Source of the DNA: Ophioderma brevispina
Lineage: Eukaryota > Echinodermata > Ophiuroidea > Amphilepidida > Ophiodermatidae
NCBI GenBank assembly: GCA_023653785.1
Contig: JAMKCH010051564.1
Coordinates: forward strand, 1 to 64,000
Length of the DNA: 64,000 nucleotides
Direction of reading: 5' to 3'
Positions within the stretch are counted from its first letter, which is position 1. Every line of letters starts with the position of its first letter. Positions 23,851 through 37,500 of this stretch are shown in pieces. The notes below the pieces were generated by a model that searched no databases, had not been told where the DNA came from, and saw only the letters and a list, made by a program, of their open reading frames with translations. The translations under genes and the position numbers were made by a program.

Positions 23851-23929
23851 AAATGTTCATTTTCGTTGAGTGGTTTTCAACATATGGTCCACTGAACCCT
23901 ATCAAGAAAACAACTTGTCCACGGAGCTC

Positions 23930-26150
23930 ATTTTTCTTAAAAACCACTTCTAGGCTGCTCAAGACTGTTGCCGATTGGCCAATTTCCGAAAATCGTGAGC
24001 AGGTTTTCTTTTTCATATGTAGTTGGGCAAAGGTCTGGGAATGTTCTGTACAATCTCTGTGCTATTACCGATTATTTGCTAGAAAACGCTTCAAAACTGT
24101 TCAAAACTGTTGGCCGATTGCCATTTTTCGAACATCGGGAGTAATTTCCTTTTTCAGGTGGAGTTTTGGCCAAGTCTGGGTGTCCGTACAGTTTCTGCAG
24201 TCTGTGTGGTCGGAAGCATGTGGGCAAATTTGAAAAAAAATGCCGGGCCAGGCCACATTATTTTTTGCAGCTTAAAAAAAAATCGTGGCGGTTTGGAAAT
24301 CGGGAAGGTAGTGACAGCAAACATGTCACAACTTGTGATGTCATGTTAAGGTTTGCGACTGATTGGGAAATAAAACAAGGTGCATTCTTGATCTCGTGAT
24401 TTTCTGATGCTGTGCTACTGCGAGGCGATTGAGCTCTCCTGTCTTGTAAAGGCTCCTCACACAGCCGATTTTTTTGCTAGACAAACCACTTCCAGGACTG
24501 TCCAGACTGGGGTCAGATTTTGCCATTTTCGAAAATCTTGAGCAGTTTTCTTTTTCATGTTAGTTGTTGGCAAGGTCTGGCCCTGTTCGGTACAGTCGTC
24601 TGTAATCTTAAGGCTCAGTCACACAGCCGATTTTTTGCTTTGCTAGAAAACCACTTCCAGACTGTTCCAGATTGGTGCCGATTGGCCAATTTTCGAAAAA
24701 TCGTGAGCAGTTTTTCTTTGTCATGTGTAGTTCTGGCAAGGTCTGGGCACGGTTCTGTGCAGTCGTCTGTAGGCTTACCCATTATTTGCTACAAAACTGC
24801 TTCCAGACTGCTCAGACTGGTTGCCGATTGGCCATTTTTTCGAAAAATCGTTAATTCTTTTTCAGGTGTAGTTTTGGCCAAGTCTGGGATGTCCTACAGT
24901 CTTCTGCAGGTCTTGTGTGGTCGGGAGCACGTTGCTGCAAATTTGAAAAACCCACCACGATTTTTTTCTTGCAGTAAAAAAATCGTGGCGGGTTTTTTGG
25001 AATCGGGAAGGTCGGCTTGAACAATGAGCGGTTTGGAGCGGTAGCCGATGAGTTGGACTGCATCATGAGTGGTTGTTTGCAGTTGGAAAGTGGTCGGCCA
25101 TGAGTCTGCTCCAAGCGGGAGGGAAAATGCAAGGGCCAACTGGAGATGTTGAATCGGCGACTAAACCCGCCGACTAAAGAAGATGAGTCGCGACATGCAG
25201 TCTTGACAGCAACTTGTGCTGTCGTCGTAAGGTCATGCGACCGATGGAACTGAACAAGTGACATGCTTGATCGCCTACTGCTCGCGTAAGCATCTCTGGT
25301 CTTGTAATTTGAACAGGACTGCAGCCGATTTGGAAAAAATGTGGTCTGTGTAGTTGGGAAGAGTGGGTCGTTGAGCGGTTTGTATTCATGTGACGGGACA
25401 TTTTTGGCGTCAACAACTCGGCGGACAATCGACGAGCAGTCTTGGACAAGAGACGTCACAAACTTGTTGCCTCGTTTAGGTCGGAGACTAATGGCGAGTT
25501 CTGAACAAGTGGCGTCGCCAATTAAACATGCTGGATTCTTGTTGATTCCATTATGCGGTTCGCCTACCCGACTGCTCGGGCGTTTCACATCCCTTGTCTA
25601 GTTGACGACGGGGAAACTCCCAGGACTAATAATCCCTGATCGGGATAAATATTGTAAATTTTGCAAGTTTGAACAAGGCTGGTAACCGAATTTTGAAAAA
25701 AAATGGCGGTCTTGTTGTAGCCGGGAAGTGGTTGGGTCGGGAGCTGTCTTCTGTGTGACTATACTTAAGTGGAGATGTTTAACAAGACTGCAGCCGATTT
25801 TGAAAAAAAAATGTGGTCTTGTGTAGTTGGGTAGAAGTCGGGTCGCGGCGCGGGTTGTCTATGTGACTGTATTTTCTTGGCGCAAAATCGGCGACAATCG
25901 ACGAGCAGTCTTGCAGCGACATGTCACAACTTGTTCCGTCGTTTCAAGGTCTGTGACTGATGGGGGAATGAACACGTGGCGTCGCCAATAAACATGATTG
26001 ATCTTGTGATTCATTGATGCTGTCGGCCTATGCTAGGACGTTTCAGAACCACTTGTCTTCGTTGACGACGGGGGAACCTCGCATACTAATCATCCCTGGT
26101 TCAGGATAAAATTGTAAAATTTTGCAAAGTTTGAACAAGACTGTAGCCCT
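23930..26150. repeat. Complex degenerate tandem block
   Basis: The left half (23930-24960) has at least five ~150 b units with CCACTTCCAGACTGTTC, GCCGATTGGCCA, CGAAAATCGTGAGCAG and a GGTCTGGG core. The right half (25300-26150) has a longer unit: GACTGCAGCCGATTTTG, then GACAATCGACGAGCAGTCTT, GTGGCGTCGCCAAT, GTTGACGACGGGG and TTTTGCAAAGTTTGAACAAG, at 25316-25680 and again at 25783-26145, with partial copies at 24290-24430 and 25180-25300. Long ORFs here (24520-25020 plus, 24851-25588 minus) are by-products of the repeats. Confidence 0.75.
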
Positions 26151-26159
26151 GACACAAGA

Positions 26160-27360
26160 CAGAGAACTGGTATTTACCACAAATGCATGCTATTGATTTC
26201 AGATTTGAAAAGCCCGGCTTGGCCAAACAATTTAGGTGGACTTTCATTCCAGCATGTGAAAATGACCATAGACAAGTCTGCAGTTGTGCGAAAAACCAGT
26301 TTTCTGTCTTGTGCCAGAGTAGTCAGAGGCACTGTGTAAAAATGACGGCCATAAATTAAGACATTTTTACAGTTTCCACCTTTTCCCGTGGTGGTGGTGG
26401 GGGGCACTCAAGATAGCCCCTCTTTTTCTAACTTTTTTTTGGTACAAATGGACCCCCATTTTTTACGACACAAGTTTCCAGAAAAACATCCACTTTTTAA
26501 CCAATTTTAACATCCCAAATTCAAAATTTTGCACACGCTATACACGCACAATTTTAGTAATTTCATGGTAATTAACGTGGAAGAAAACTCTGAAGAGACT
26601 CACTTCCATTGAACTTCAGGTTTTTATCTCAATGGCCCTCTTCGTAAGTTACATTACATACTGATGACCCCTTCTTATTCAGCTGTGTAATATTACCTGA
26701 AAGCCCCTACTTTTCACCTATGGCCGAACAACCTAACCCTTACTTCAGGATAGGCTGTGCCCCCCGCCCGTTGCCCCCCGGACTTTTCAGAAGAGATCAT
26801 GACCTTGAAATTTTTCATGCAATCAAAACTCGTTTGTTATCCCGGTAAAGACGTGTAACTAAAATGCTGCCCTCACCTGAAGACATACTGGAGGTCAGTA
26901 CTATTTGACTTTCAAATTTAGAACTTATAGTCTCTGAAAGAATATTAGTTATTCGTAATGATGCTGTCATTGTTTACAAAGTTGTCACCATCCATGGGTA
27001 CAGGTTTAAGGTGCAAATAATATTCAACAAAGTTGGTGCTTTACTTCCACTACTCTTAAATCAGGTAGTATACCCCTTTAATCATTTCGCAGTAGAGGTT
27101 TTCATACTTGTCAGAAAACTCAAACAAATTTAATATCCTACCTTTATGTGACATTGAAAATGTTCTTGAAGATGTGCATACTTTAAATATTAAAAAACGT
27201 TTGTAATATCATAAAATCGGGTGAGTGGTCCCTTTTAAAAACAAGAATTGGGCCACAATTTCCACCACTTTTCAATCAATTTGCATGCGCAAGCAGATTT
27301 GAACTCGACACCCTCGAATTTGACCTAACACTCTCAGATCTTTATTGTACTTGAGTAGGG
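26160..27360. other. Intergenic, nothing recognised
   Basis: AT-rich, no splice-supported frames. Confidence 0.45.
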
Positions 27361-27364
27361 TGCA

Positions 27365-27810
27365 TCACCCTTATTTTGAGCCTTTTAGGCGTGATGGATC
27401 CCCTAGTAGCTTATCAACGGATGTCTTCGCCAACTCCAATGGAGAACTTGTACATCCTAGCAGGAAATTGGCTCCACCAGATAATCCGTCGTAGTGTACT
27501 AGCATGCAAAGCATAGTGCAAGTAGCTAAGTATCTAGGTAAGCACACCCTATGTCCGCTGCTGCTAACTGCGTTTAAATCCGATAAAGAGTTTCTTAAGC
27601 ATAGTCCACCCTCTTGAAACATGCAGTCTCTAAGGAGTTTAAAAGAGAGTCGCCTTATGAAAAAAGACTTGTCATCAGTTCTATTGGTATTAAACCTTGT
27701 GAGCACGTTTTCACCTGGAGCTGACCCCTTATGGGATGAATGGCTATATCTCACCAGATTGAGAACCAAATCGCCGCCCCGATCTAAGGTTTCCTGCACT
27801 TGCAGAAGTT
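27365..27810 (+). other. Unassigned open block on both strands
   Basis: A 142-codon minus frame (27371-27799) is matched by plus-strand frames that are open except for two stops. The plus strand reads LSSVLLVLNLVSTFSPGA and then PLWDEWLYLTRLRTKSPPR, ending CTCRS before a stop. The plus reading looks more protein-like. The downstream ACTAACCCCCCTGCG sequence is non-coding. No family is recognised and transposon origin is possible. Confidence 0.3.
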
Positions 27811-28383
27811 AGGCTACCTGGAAGCAAGATCCGGACACTAACCCCCCTGCGTTTTGTGGACACACACAGACAAATGAACATATCTTGTCGCCCACTGTTT
27901 GGGAGCAACAATTTACCACAGGACTTGAGGATTCATTGAAGCTGCCAGATATTGTATCCATCTCCTGCTAGATCATATTCGGGAGCACTTTTTTGTGGAC
28001 ACGAAAAGAAGAAAATAATAATAAGGTGAAGTAATAGCTGTATTTAGAGTGTATATAGTGCTGATTCAAGAGTTCAAAAGTCAATCTTATCTTAATAGAT
28101 TGTAAATGTTTTACATTGATTCTATTTAAAGTACTACCAGTTAAATATATATACGTTTACTTTTTTGAGTTCGGTTAAATTGATCTATATGACACGGGCG
28201 TAAATACAACCTTTGATTCCCATAGATTGACTACTACATTACCTAAGTAAGATTAAAAAAAAAGGCAATCTTGCTTCTCATACTTGCAAATACAACTTGA
28301 ATCGGCTGAACTCATGACTGATAGATCTGAATGTTTTCTTTCATTAACATATTTGGTAAATCGTTGAGTATTAAACTGCCTAG

Positions 28384-28565
28384 ATGCTGAAAAGAGTCAA
28401 GTTGGTGTATGACGGGCCATCCCCTATTGATCCGTATATTACAGATGGAATAAAAAAGAACCAACCTAATGGCAGCAATATACAGATGGAAGTTTTAAGG
28501 GAAGATGGTTTACAGAAAGCCTTGGATGAACCAGATGAGTCAATGAAAGAATGGTCAAGCGAAAG
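28384..28565 (+). CDS. Transporter candidate first exon, N-terminal cytosolic tail
   Basis: An ATG directly preceded by an in-frame TAG opens a 60-codon frame beginning MLKRVKLVYDGPSPIDPY and ending KEWSSER at a GTTGTT donor. It is hydrophilic and acidic, as expected for the cytosolic N-terminus. It ends in AG, and the next exon at 29327 starts with G, completing an Arg codon and continuing into VAAPMAPS, so the phase agrees. The donor is weak and no family motif proves membership. After 28580 the sequence becomes a CTA-rich microsatellite. Confidence 0.5.
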
Positions 28566-31500
28566 GTTGTTTACTAGTTACTCCTATTACTACTCTCAAT
28601 ACTACTTTTTCCGCCACTCTCACTACCACAATCTTCACAACCACTACTACTATAACTACTACTAACTACTACTACTATACTACTACCACTACCGTATTCA
28701 CGTCTGGGATTTTGTTGTTCAATGTTTTAATTTTTACGTGTAATATCCCCCCGCATCACAACAAAAGTCTACAAACACTTTGGCATGAGTGATTTCCTTA
28801 GGAGTACCATACCACCGATCCTCAGCGCTCGACCCTACCTTTCCACAACCATAAACAAAACCTGTGCGATTTTGGTACCATTGAGAAAGCTTGTATTTTA
28901 TCATCTCATCTGGAAAATATTTGACTGACTTCTTTCCCGTTATGATGCTACATGCTAAAATATGGTTGTTTACCGTAACCTCTCGAAAATATTTACATTA
29001 TTCTATTGTCTGTTGTAAGAAATACAATTAACTGCTCACATTCAAATGGTTTGTAGGAATTTGTAAATGAATTGTGGAATTCGTTATGTTTTATGATGGG
29101 CCCGTCTATCAAACAGAGAAAAGATATATAATTGGGTGAGGTACCTTTAAAAAGGGTCGGGTCTCCAGAAAGGTGGAAAACATTTAAAACGTCTTTAAAC
29201 AACTGTTTAAAGTTTTAAAGTATTAAGAACACTTTCGAGCACCCACATTAAAGTTTTTTGTATTTCTTGATACATTTACAGCCTTATATATTGGACTCGA
29301 ACTACTATTTATATATTTTATTTCAGGGTAGCAGCACCAATGGCTCCTAGTCTTCAATCCTGTGTGACGTTTGCTCTTCCATTCATTATGGATATAACGC
29401 AGGGCGGCTAACTGCGGTCCGGCACCGGTGTTAGATCGAACTCCGTCAAATACAGGGCTGTCCAAAAAATTATACAATCCAAACTAAATTTATTAAAATA
29501 TAAACGTGCATTTCTGCGAGATATTTTTACTTTTATTGGTAAGACGAAACAATATCCTAAGCTAAATCCTCGCTTTCATTCCACAATGTGATTGACCCTA
29601 ACCCGAGATATTGGTCAATTGAACAAAAGAATAAAACCACTTGCCGAGTTTTCACTTGAAGATTATAAACAAAGGTAAAAAAAAACGTGTAGCATCACGT
29701 GGGAATTAAACCTTTTCCCAAAAAAACCAAAGAATAGTTGTAAAATCAGAGTGATGTTTAGCATTCGTGAACGAATCAATATATATTTTCAACAGTGAAG
29801 GCAACCAGAATTATGGTCGTGGTGGAAAGGGGGACTCACTTTCAAGGGGCAATAATCATGGCACTTCATAGAAATTTTGAAATTTGGACTGCGAAACTAA
29901 TTGAAAGCCACTTGTCTCTAGTGGGACAACAGAGCGGACATCGCTCTAATGTGGAGGGACACTTTACCCTTCCCTTATCCCCCGCTGCCTCCAAGATGGC
30001 CGGAATACTAATAAAGAAGCAGTGTTGAACAAAGAACCAAAAAAGAAAGGGATGGTTGGTCGGTTTCAAAGGTCTCAGTTTATTTTCAACAAGGTGGTTT
30101 TTAATGGTTTACCTTCTGCTGAAACCGGGAGTAAGGCTGAGCAGCAAAATGTATGGTATTGAATTTTCCAATTTATTGGCAATTTTGACATATAAAAGTT
30201 ATAAATAGGTATAACACAAGAAGCAGCACTTAATACCTATTAATAAGGACAAAATAGGTCTTGAAATTATTCTCATGACAATGTGTATATCAGGATAGCC
30301 ACGACAAACTGGCCCAAACGCGTTTTTTGATAATTGTCTCAGATAATTGACCATAACCCGAAACAGACCCCCAATTACACCAACAAAACATCTCATGAAA
30401 GTTGGAACATTCCTAAAAAGGAATCAGTCAAAATTCAGTTGAGATGAACTTAAGTTTTTGGCATAAAAAATTAATCTGTGATTGTATAGTATTTTGGGAC
30501 AGTCTGTATAGCGCATTTGCGCGTGACGCAGTGCCACATCTTGAACATGGCCATATAGGCACAGTATGCCAAGCTTGGTTAAATGAAGGTGGTATAAATG
30601 TGATACAATCAAGGGATATGAAAATCGTTATGTTGGTAATATTTAATTTAAATTTTCCCAGAGGCTGCTTTCCTTTGTCTCAACGTATTCAATTATTTGT
30701 ATTGTATTAGTTCATTTACAGCCTCCTTGCGGCGGACACTTGGGACAACCTAGATGATTACATAAGTACAATACAACCACCTGTTATGAATCCAGAGATG
30801 CACAGATGTTCTATTATACTCTTGGGATTTCCACCGTAGGGCCAGGCCCCGTAGCCAGGATTTTTTCTGGAGGGGTGCGGAATTTTTCAAAAGTGGAGCC
30901 TTTTCCCAAGATGTGGACCTTTCACAATAAAGGGTGTTTTCATAAAATGTTTTAAAATATCAAAAAGTGGACCTTTTTGCCCAATATGCCCCTTTTTGAC
31001 CCTAAAAAAAATGCCTAAAACCGTATTTTTAGCACGCTTCGCTCGCACACATTATTTTGTGGACCTTTTTGGAATTTTGGAGATGGGTGGTGACATCGCA
31101 CCCCCGAAACACCCACCCCCCCCCGGATCGGCCCTTGCGTATTAGGGCAAAGAGAGCTTTTAATCGCCAGGTTGTCACTTCGTATTGCATATGGTCGATA
31201 ATGAAATTATAATGGTGGATTCCCCCCCCCCCACAAAAAAAATGCGGCCATTTGAAAAATGCAACCTTTCTAGCGGAAACATATAATCCTAGTCAGTAGA
31301 AAACAAACCCTGCAAGTTGATAAATGTGAAAATTACCAATTGAGTGCACGAACCGAAAATCTGGTTGATATCGGTGTGGACTACACATATTCTCACGATT
31401 ATTTAACTCGGCCCATCATATTGTACCCTTCTTAGCACATGCGAATTTCATTAACGAATCCCAATTTAACAGGAGGAGGATTGGAATTTCCGACGAAATT

Positions 31501-34500
31501 GTAGGTATGCTGTGGTCCGTTTGCGGAAGCCGGCTTCAGATTTGGAGGAGCAATGGGTTCACAAAGTGGAGGTGGTCAAATCGCTAAAGGATTAGTCGGG
31601 TGTGGAGTCAACAATTGCTTACAATCACATGACTAAAATTACAATGGTTTGTAATCCAAGTAATAAAGAAGTCTTCCTACCAGCATTGGTATAACGGAAA
31701 GTCTTGTAAATATCTATTAAATCAATTTTCGAATCCATCGTAATGGATTTGGAAAGTGGAAAAAGTTATCAGCGTTCTTTTTAATGTCATGGGTCACCTT
31801 AGGGTAGAGAAAATACAAAAAATTCTCCTTGTCATATCAGAACTTTATCCTGCCTATTATAAGACCTTTGAATATATTTTGGAATAATCACCTACGTAGG
31901 CCTAATTCAGTGGCGAAGGTTGGGTTGTTGCTCCCGTGGAGGAAGGATAAAAATGGGCGGCACAACCTCCCATTTCTACAACGATGCGCAGAGTGCCGCA
32001 AATAATTAGGTTTATTCAAATGACTACTTATCACACGAACATTTGAACTTTCACCGCTGGAGGGGCACAAAATAGATATCGGCACGCTGAATTGATTGAT
32101 CGTCTCCCCAAAGACGCGCTACGCCTCTCCCTAATTCTGAAAATATACAAATAAATAACTCCAGACTGTAATTTTGGACTTCCAGAAAAAAAAAAACTCT
32201 CCCAGTGCCTATTTTGGGGAAATGTACAGGCTTTCCCAAAAATGTTAACACTCAGATCAAAGGCATTTTGGTTAAAACACATGGATCTTTGTTTGGTATT
32301 CCTTTAAAGCCAATAAAACGAGCTTTTATTTGACATTTATTTCATTCCAATCAGATGTGTAGAACTAAAGATATGCTTCATCAAATACGAGAGCGAAAAA
32401 TCAACTTGGTCCGATTTCTGCCTCTAAGCATTCAAATGCATGCCGCAACATAAACACACTAAACTTCAGAGAACATCTTCTTTACATCTTAAAGGAAAAG
32501 AAATGGATCTTGCTGTTTTTTTCTTTTGAAGGAAGGCTTCAAAGTTCCTGTCACCGTGTTTTACCAAGCGTTCATGGTTGAATCTAGCACAACGGCTCTT
32601 CTAGGAAGAGAGATGTTGCCTTGCGTTTTTACCATTCTGGTCTGTTAGGGGCCAAATCAATACTCAACCGGCGGGCATTTTTCGGTGCTGGCCCGGCGGT
32701 TCCAGGAGGTTCATTTAATCCACTCAATCTTCTGATCCTTTAATCGAGTTAAGTATTCAGCAAATCACATGAATTACTTGACCCGCGAGGAACCGCGGCA
32801 GAACCGGAAAACCCCCCGCCAGTTTGTTGAGTATTGAATTCGTCCCTTATCCCTATTGGTGCTGGTTTGGATGGCCTGTAATGTGTCTTATGCCCATTCC
32901 GCCTGCTTCACTATCCATGTGGGCCTATTATCAGAGGTTTCTTTTTCTTTTTTTGTTTCTTTGCATGTTTTTGTTGTTTGTTCTGTCTACAGAATCATAG
33001 GTTTCTTTGGGAATTCAATATGGAAGCGTCCGATTATTTGTTGGAATTGGTGTGGTTTGGTTTTAGCATTCTGTGTAATTTTGAGCGATTTGATAAGTCT
33101 AAGTCTAACCAAATACATTTGTCCCGAGTGTTAACATTTTTTGGGACAGCCTGTACACTAAAGTGCTTAGTTATACTATGCATATCTCTCATAGTAGTAA
33201 AATTATTGGTTCAAAAATATAATAATAATAACTCTAAAATGATAGTTAGGGGGAAGGTTTAAATTTTCATTAGGTTATAATGAGCCCTTATTGTTTAATT
33301 AATATTCATATCCTTTGTTATTCTAGTGGATTATCCTTCATTTGCCTAAATTAATATTCATATCCTTTGTTATCCAAAACGGAATAAACCGCAATACAAA
33401 AGGAGGCGTTAGGGGGACGGTATATTTCGCCCTAACGTCGTAATGAGTGAATAACAAAAGCCAATTTCCCCCTAATGCACATGATAGCAATATAATCATA
33501 ATAATAACAATGATAACAATATTAGACGACCTACATTTGCATGTAAGGCAGTATATAACCCGAGTCAGGATAAAGTGATTGTTTGCTGCCAATTCACCCT
33601 TTATTAACTTTGATAGTTGAGCTTGTCATTTTAAGTTTGTCATTGTTTTTTTGGTAAAAAAAATCAGCACATGCTTTTGGAATGGTGGCAGTGGTGGTAC
33701 ATTACTTGCGGGAAAACGAGCAATTTGTAACCAATAATTAACATTTCAGTCGTAATTCTCAACCTTTCGAAAGGAAGGAGAACTGACATTATTTATCCAT
33801 TGTTCATTCATATCCTACGTTGAATTCTGAACATTCTCACTAGGCCTGTATGACAACTGTAAATTCTTTCAGAACTTGATTTCGGTCAGCCTGAATTAAG
33901 TGTACGTAGAATAAATTGCATTACCTAGTTACAAGAACCCAAAATATTTACACAGATACATCATAGCGCCTACCTAAATGATGCCAACCTAAATATATTT
34001 TTAATGGTGCTCAGAATTTTGACTTTTCCTCACTGTGTGTGTTTGTCTCTTTTTACTGATATACAGGAGAAAAGGTTTATTAATACAGAATACTATCTCA
34101 GTGGTTAGTTCGTTAATGCTCGGTGTAACCCAGTTAGCTACTTCATGGGAATTACTTCTATTTGGACGACTCTTCAGCGGATTTGGAACAGGTAGGCATA
34201 TCAGACCTGACATATTAATATCAGACGTAAGGCAAGTAGATTCGCGTCCATACCGAACAAAAGTATTCCATATTCCAAGTATATACAAGTACACGCCTCG
34301 CGCATTAGAGCAGGTGCACGGACCTGGTCAAACATCATCTTTGTGGGACATTCCATTGCAATAAACACGGGCCAGGGAAAAGAAAAGAAATTACTCTACA
34401 GGACATCATTGTGAAACTATTGATAATCAGTACCATGAATAGATTCACCCCAGTCACCTGGAGGACATTTATAGTACTCGCTGATATAACCAATGGGACC

Positions 34501-37500
34501 ACAAACGATGGTCATCCCCAACCCAAAATATTGAATGCTTTCGGCCCCTCCTTGTAGACTTGACCAAACCAATCAATTTTTGCATTTCCTGGGAACTTTA
34601 ATGTCCAAGTCCATTCTAAGTTGACACCTCTGGTAGTAGTAGGACCTTATATCAATGCAAGGTAGTGAGTGATCTGCCAAATTGTGGTGTAACTTTTCAA
34701 GAGGGGCAAATTAACAAGTTTAGTTTACCAAGGGTTCAAAATTAAAAAATTACTCCATCATGTTTCAAATTGGTCATTTTCAATTTCAAAAAGCCATGTT
34801 TATAAAATCGAAAAAGCTAGGTTTTAAGTACCTAGGAAACCTGCTTTTTTAAATCGAAAAACCGGTATTTTTTTCAAACCCTTCCTTGATCTAAACCGGT
34901 TTTTTTTTTCGATTTGAACAAAAAAACGTTTATCGATTTAAAAAAGCAAGCTTACAAAAAAAACAAAAACAAACCACATGGGCTTCTTTAGGAGAAGCAA
35001 CCTTTGCTTTGTGATCATGCGATAGGAACACTCTGAGAAAAAGTTCGAGGAAAAGGGGGTGGGTAGGTGGGTACAGGTTTTCCATAGATGATTGTAAGGA
35101 GGTTCCATAATTTAGCCTGATTTGTTTTTTTTGTCAAAAGTATATTTGGATGAAATAAATCTTTTATAAAAAAAAGTCACGGCCCGCACGTTTTTTCATT
35201 GGGACATTTAAACAAATCTCGCACTTTTATTATTGTTACTCCCGTCAAAAGTATAATGCATTACGTACTTGCAATGTTTCATTCTCTTCTTTTCCAGAAA
35301 AAATTAATTAGCCGATATTGCGCATACAATCCATTATTTTTTAACATTCCAGGATCAAAGGCGCTTTTCTTTTATGAATTTCAGATAATGTGTGCTGGCA
35401 AACGTATCAAATTACAATTTCTTTTCCACGTAGAATACGTTAAAGGAAGTAGTATCAATGTTCCGATAGAGTATATTTATGTTTAATTTTATACAGGACG
35501 GCGATGACCATTGTTCCTCTATCATTCGGAGATTCTCAACCCACCATCGTGGTACCATCGGCTCGGTTAATTTCTTTATGCTTGCCGTGTAGGGTTACTA
35601 ATTGGACAGGTACGTGTGCTATTAGAGCGATCAGCGTAGAGTCAACGATTACTTTAAATTTAAAAATGTTACAAGTGATCGATGAACTTGAAATCCATTG
35701 ATTTCCACTTGGAGTACATTATGTATGTTCAGTGTGAGTGTATGGTTTCACCCTCAAAGGCAGGGGGGCCGGCCAAGATAGCGCGTTTTTGCCGTTCCCA
35801 TAGGTTTAGCACGTAATCACGAAACCTTGACAAAATATTCTACAAGTCGACAAATATGTTATTATCAATATTTTTCCACTCAAAATCGTTGGAGTTGAAG
35901 AATCAAAACTCCAGTGTAAGTATTTTTTTAATATTTTTAATTTTTTTGAAAAGTGTTTTTGTGTAGCTTGTTTGACCTCATGTTCAATCGCAGGGTCACC
36001 GCTATTTATGCTGCGGACCATTGTAGCAGGCAGGCACGGTTACCAGGGTTAGCCTATCGCACCACGTGGAATGAATCGTTGATCTGCATGTAGCAATCCT
36101 CTCCGTTGTCCGGTCTTTAAACACGATTTGATGATAGTTTTGCAAGACAATTGCACCATCGGACTAAAAGCACAGGGCAATATAAATCGGTCACGGCTCC
36201 GTACGGGAATTCCCACTCGCCACTTCACTGATCTATGTATAAACGAGACAGTGACTCAAATTCCGGTAACTTGTTCGGCTCTCAATGACTCGTTCGGCAG
36301 TTTTGCGCTATGAATGAGCTTGGCCGCCACCGCTGCTCAAAGGTGACGTGCCAAGATGAAAGACTATTTCATCTTTTCTCTAGGTTTTCATGCCTGTGCT
36401 GAAAAAGATATTAAACGATTCGTTTTCAAGCAGAAAATTTTTTTGCACGCTTTTGGAAAAAATAGAGACGATATCTTAGTTAAACTAAATTCGTAAATAA
36501 AAACAAGAGATAAATTTAGAGTATATGAGATAGAGCATTAAAATTTAGAGCGATCTTTAGTTGGTCTTGTATTTTGTATGCTTTATAGGGTTATTAGATT
36601 ACTTCTTCCCGTTGTAATAATTGAAGCTTATGGCTGATGCTCTGGCTTCTGGGTGGCGTTGTTTGGTTTGTCTTTGTTCTTTGATGATACCGTTTTGTCC
36701 AGAAACGCCACGTTACTTGGCAATTACAAAGGAAGCCGATGATGAGGCAGCGAATGGTAGTATTAATGTTACTACTTATAACATTTCCTTGTTTAGATTT
36801 TAGTAAATAAACTAGAAAATGCCTCAACTACCAGTTATTCTCTGAATGCAATAGAGTGAAAACAACTCTTGAAAGCTCCACATGAGTGACTAATCTTTCG
36901 TGGTGTAAATGTGCACTATAATTGAATGTAAATCTACTAACAAAATAAAAATGTACCTTTTTTAGAGTGTACTTTTACTGAATTTACTGCATAAAAGATT
37001 AGTCACTCATTACATATCAAAATTACACATTCATAAAACAGATTAGACAGTGGGGAGCTCACCAAAATAATTTTCAAAATTTGATCATTTTCGTGCCAAA
37101 ATTAGTTGAAAAGTTTACAAATATCTTGATGGCTATCCGTTGACATAAAATCAAAATGCGTAATTTGTTTTAAGTTTGTAGACATATGGAATACAAGAGA
37201 AAGAAAAAATAATAGCTTGACGCAGTAGAAATTGCATATGGAATACATTTTGCAGACTATCGTTAACCACATGACGTAAATACAAAAAATAACACGGATC
37301 TATATCAGAATCAAACAGAGGACACTAAAATATTAAATCATCATTTGATTTCTATCCAATTCGTCACCAAGGTTATCAATTGGTCATCATTATGAATATC
37401 ATTTTAATGGCGTACTTGATTTCATGACGCCCTTTCTGTGTTATTTCGTCTGATATTCTAAGTACTTACTGTTTAAAGATATACAGGGTGAGTTAAAATA

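Noticed and set aside
24520..25020. 166-codon plus ORF
   Set aside because: Same tandem block; the peptide repeats itself with the DNA units.
24851..25588. 245-codon minus ORF, the longest in the window
   Set aside because: Lies wholly in the degenerate tandem block; open frames recur with the repeat units and no protein motif is present.
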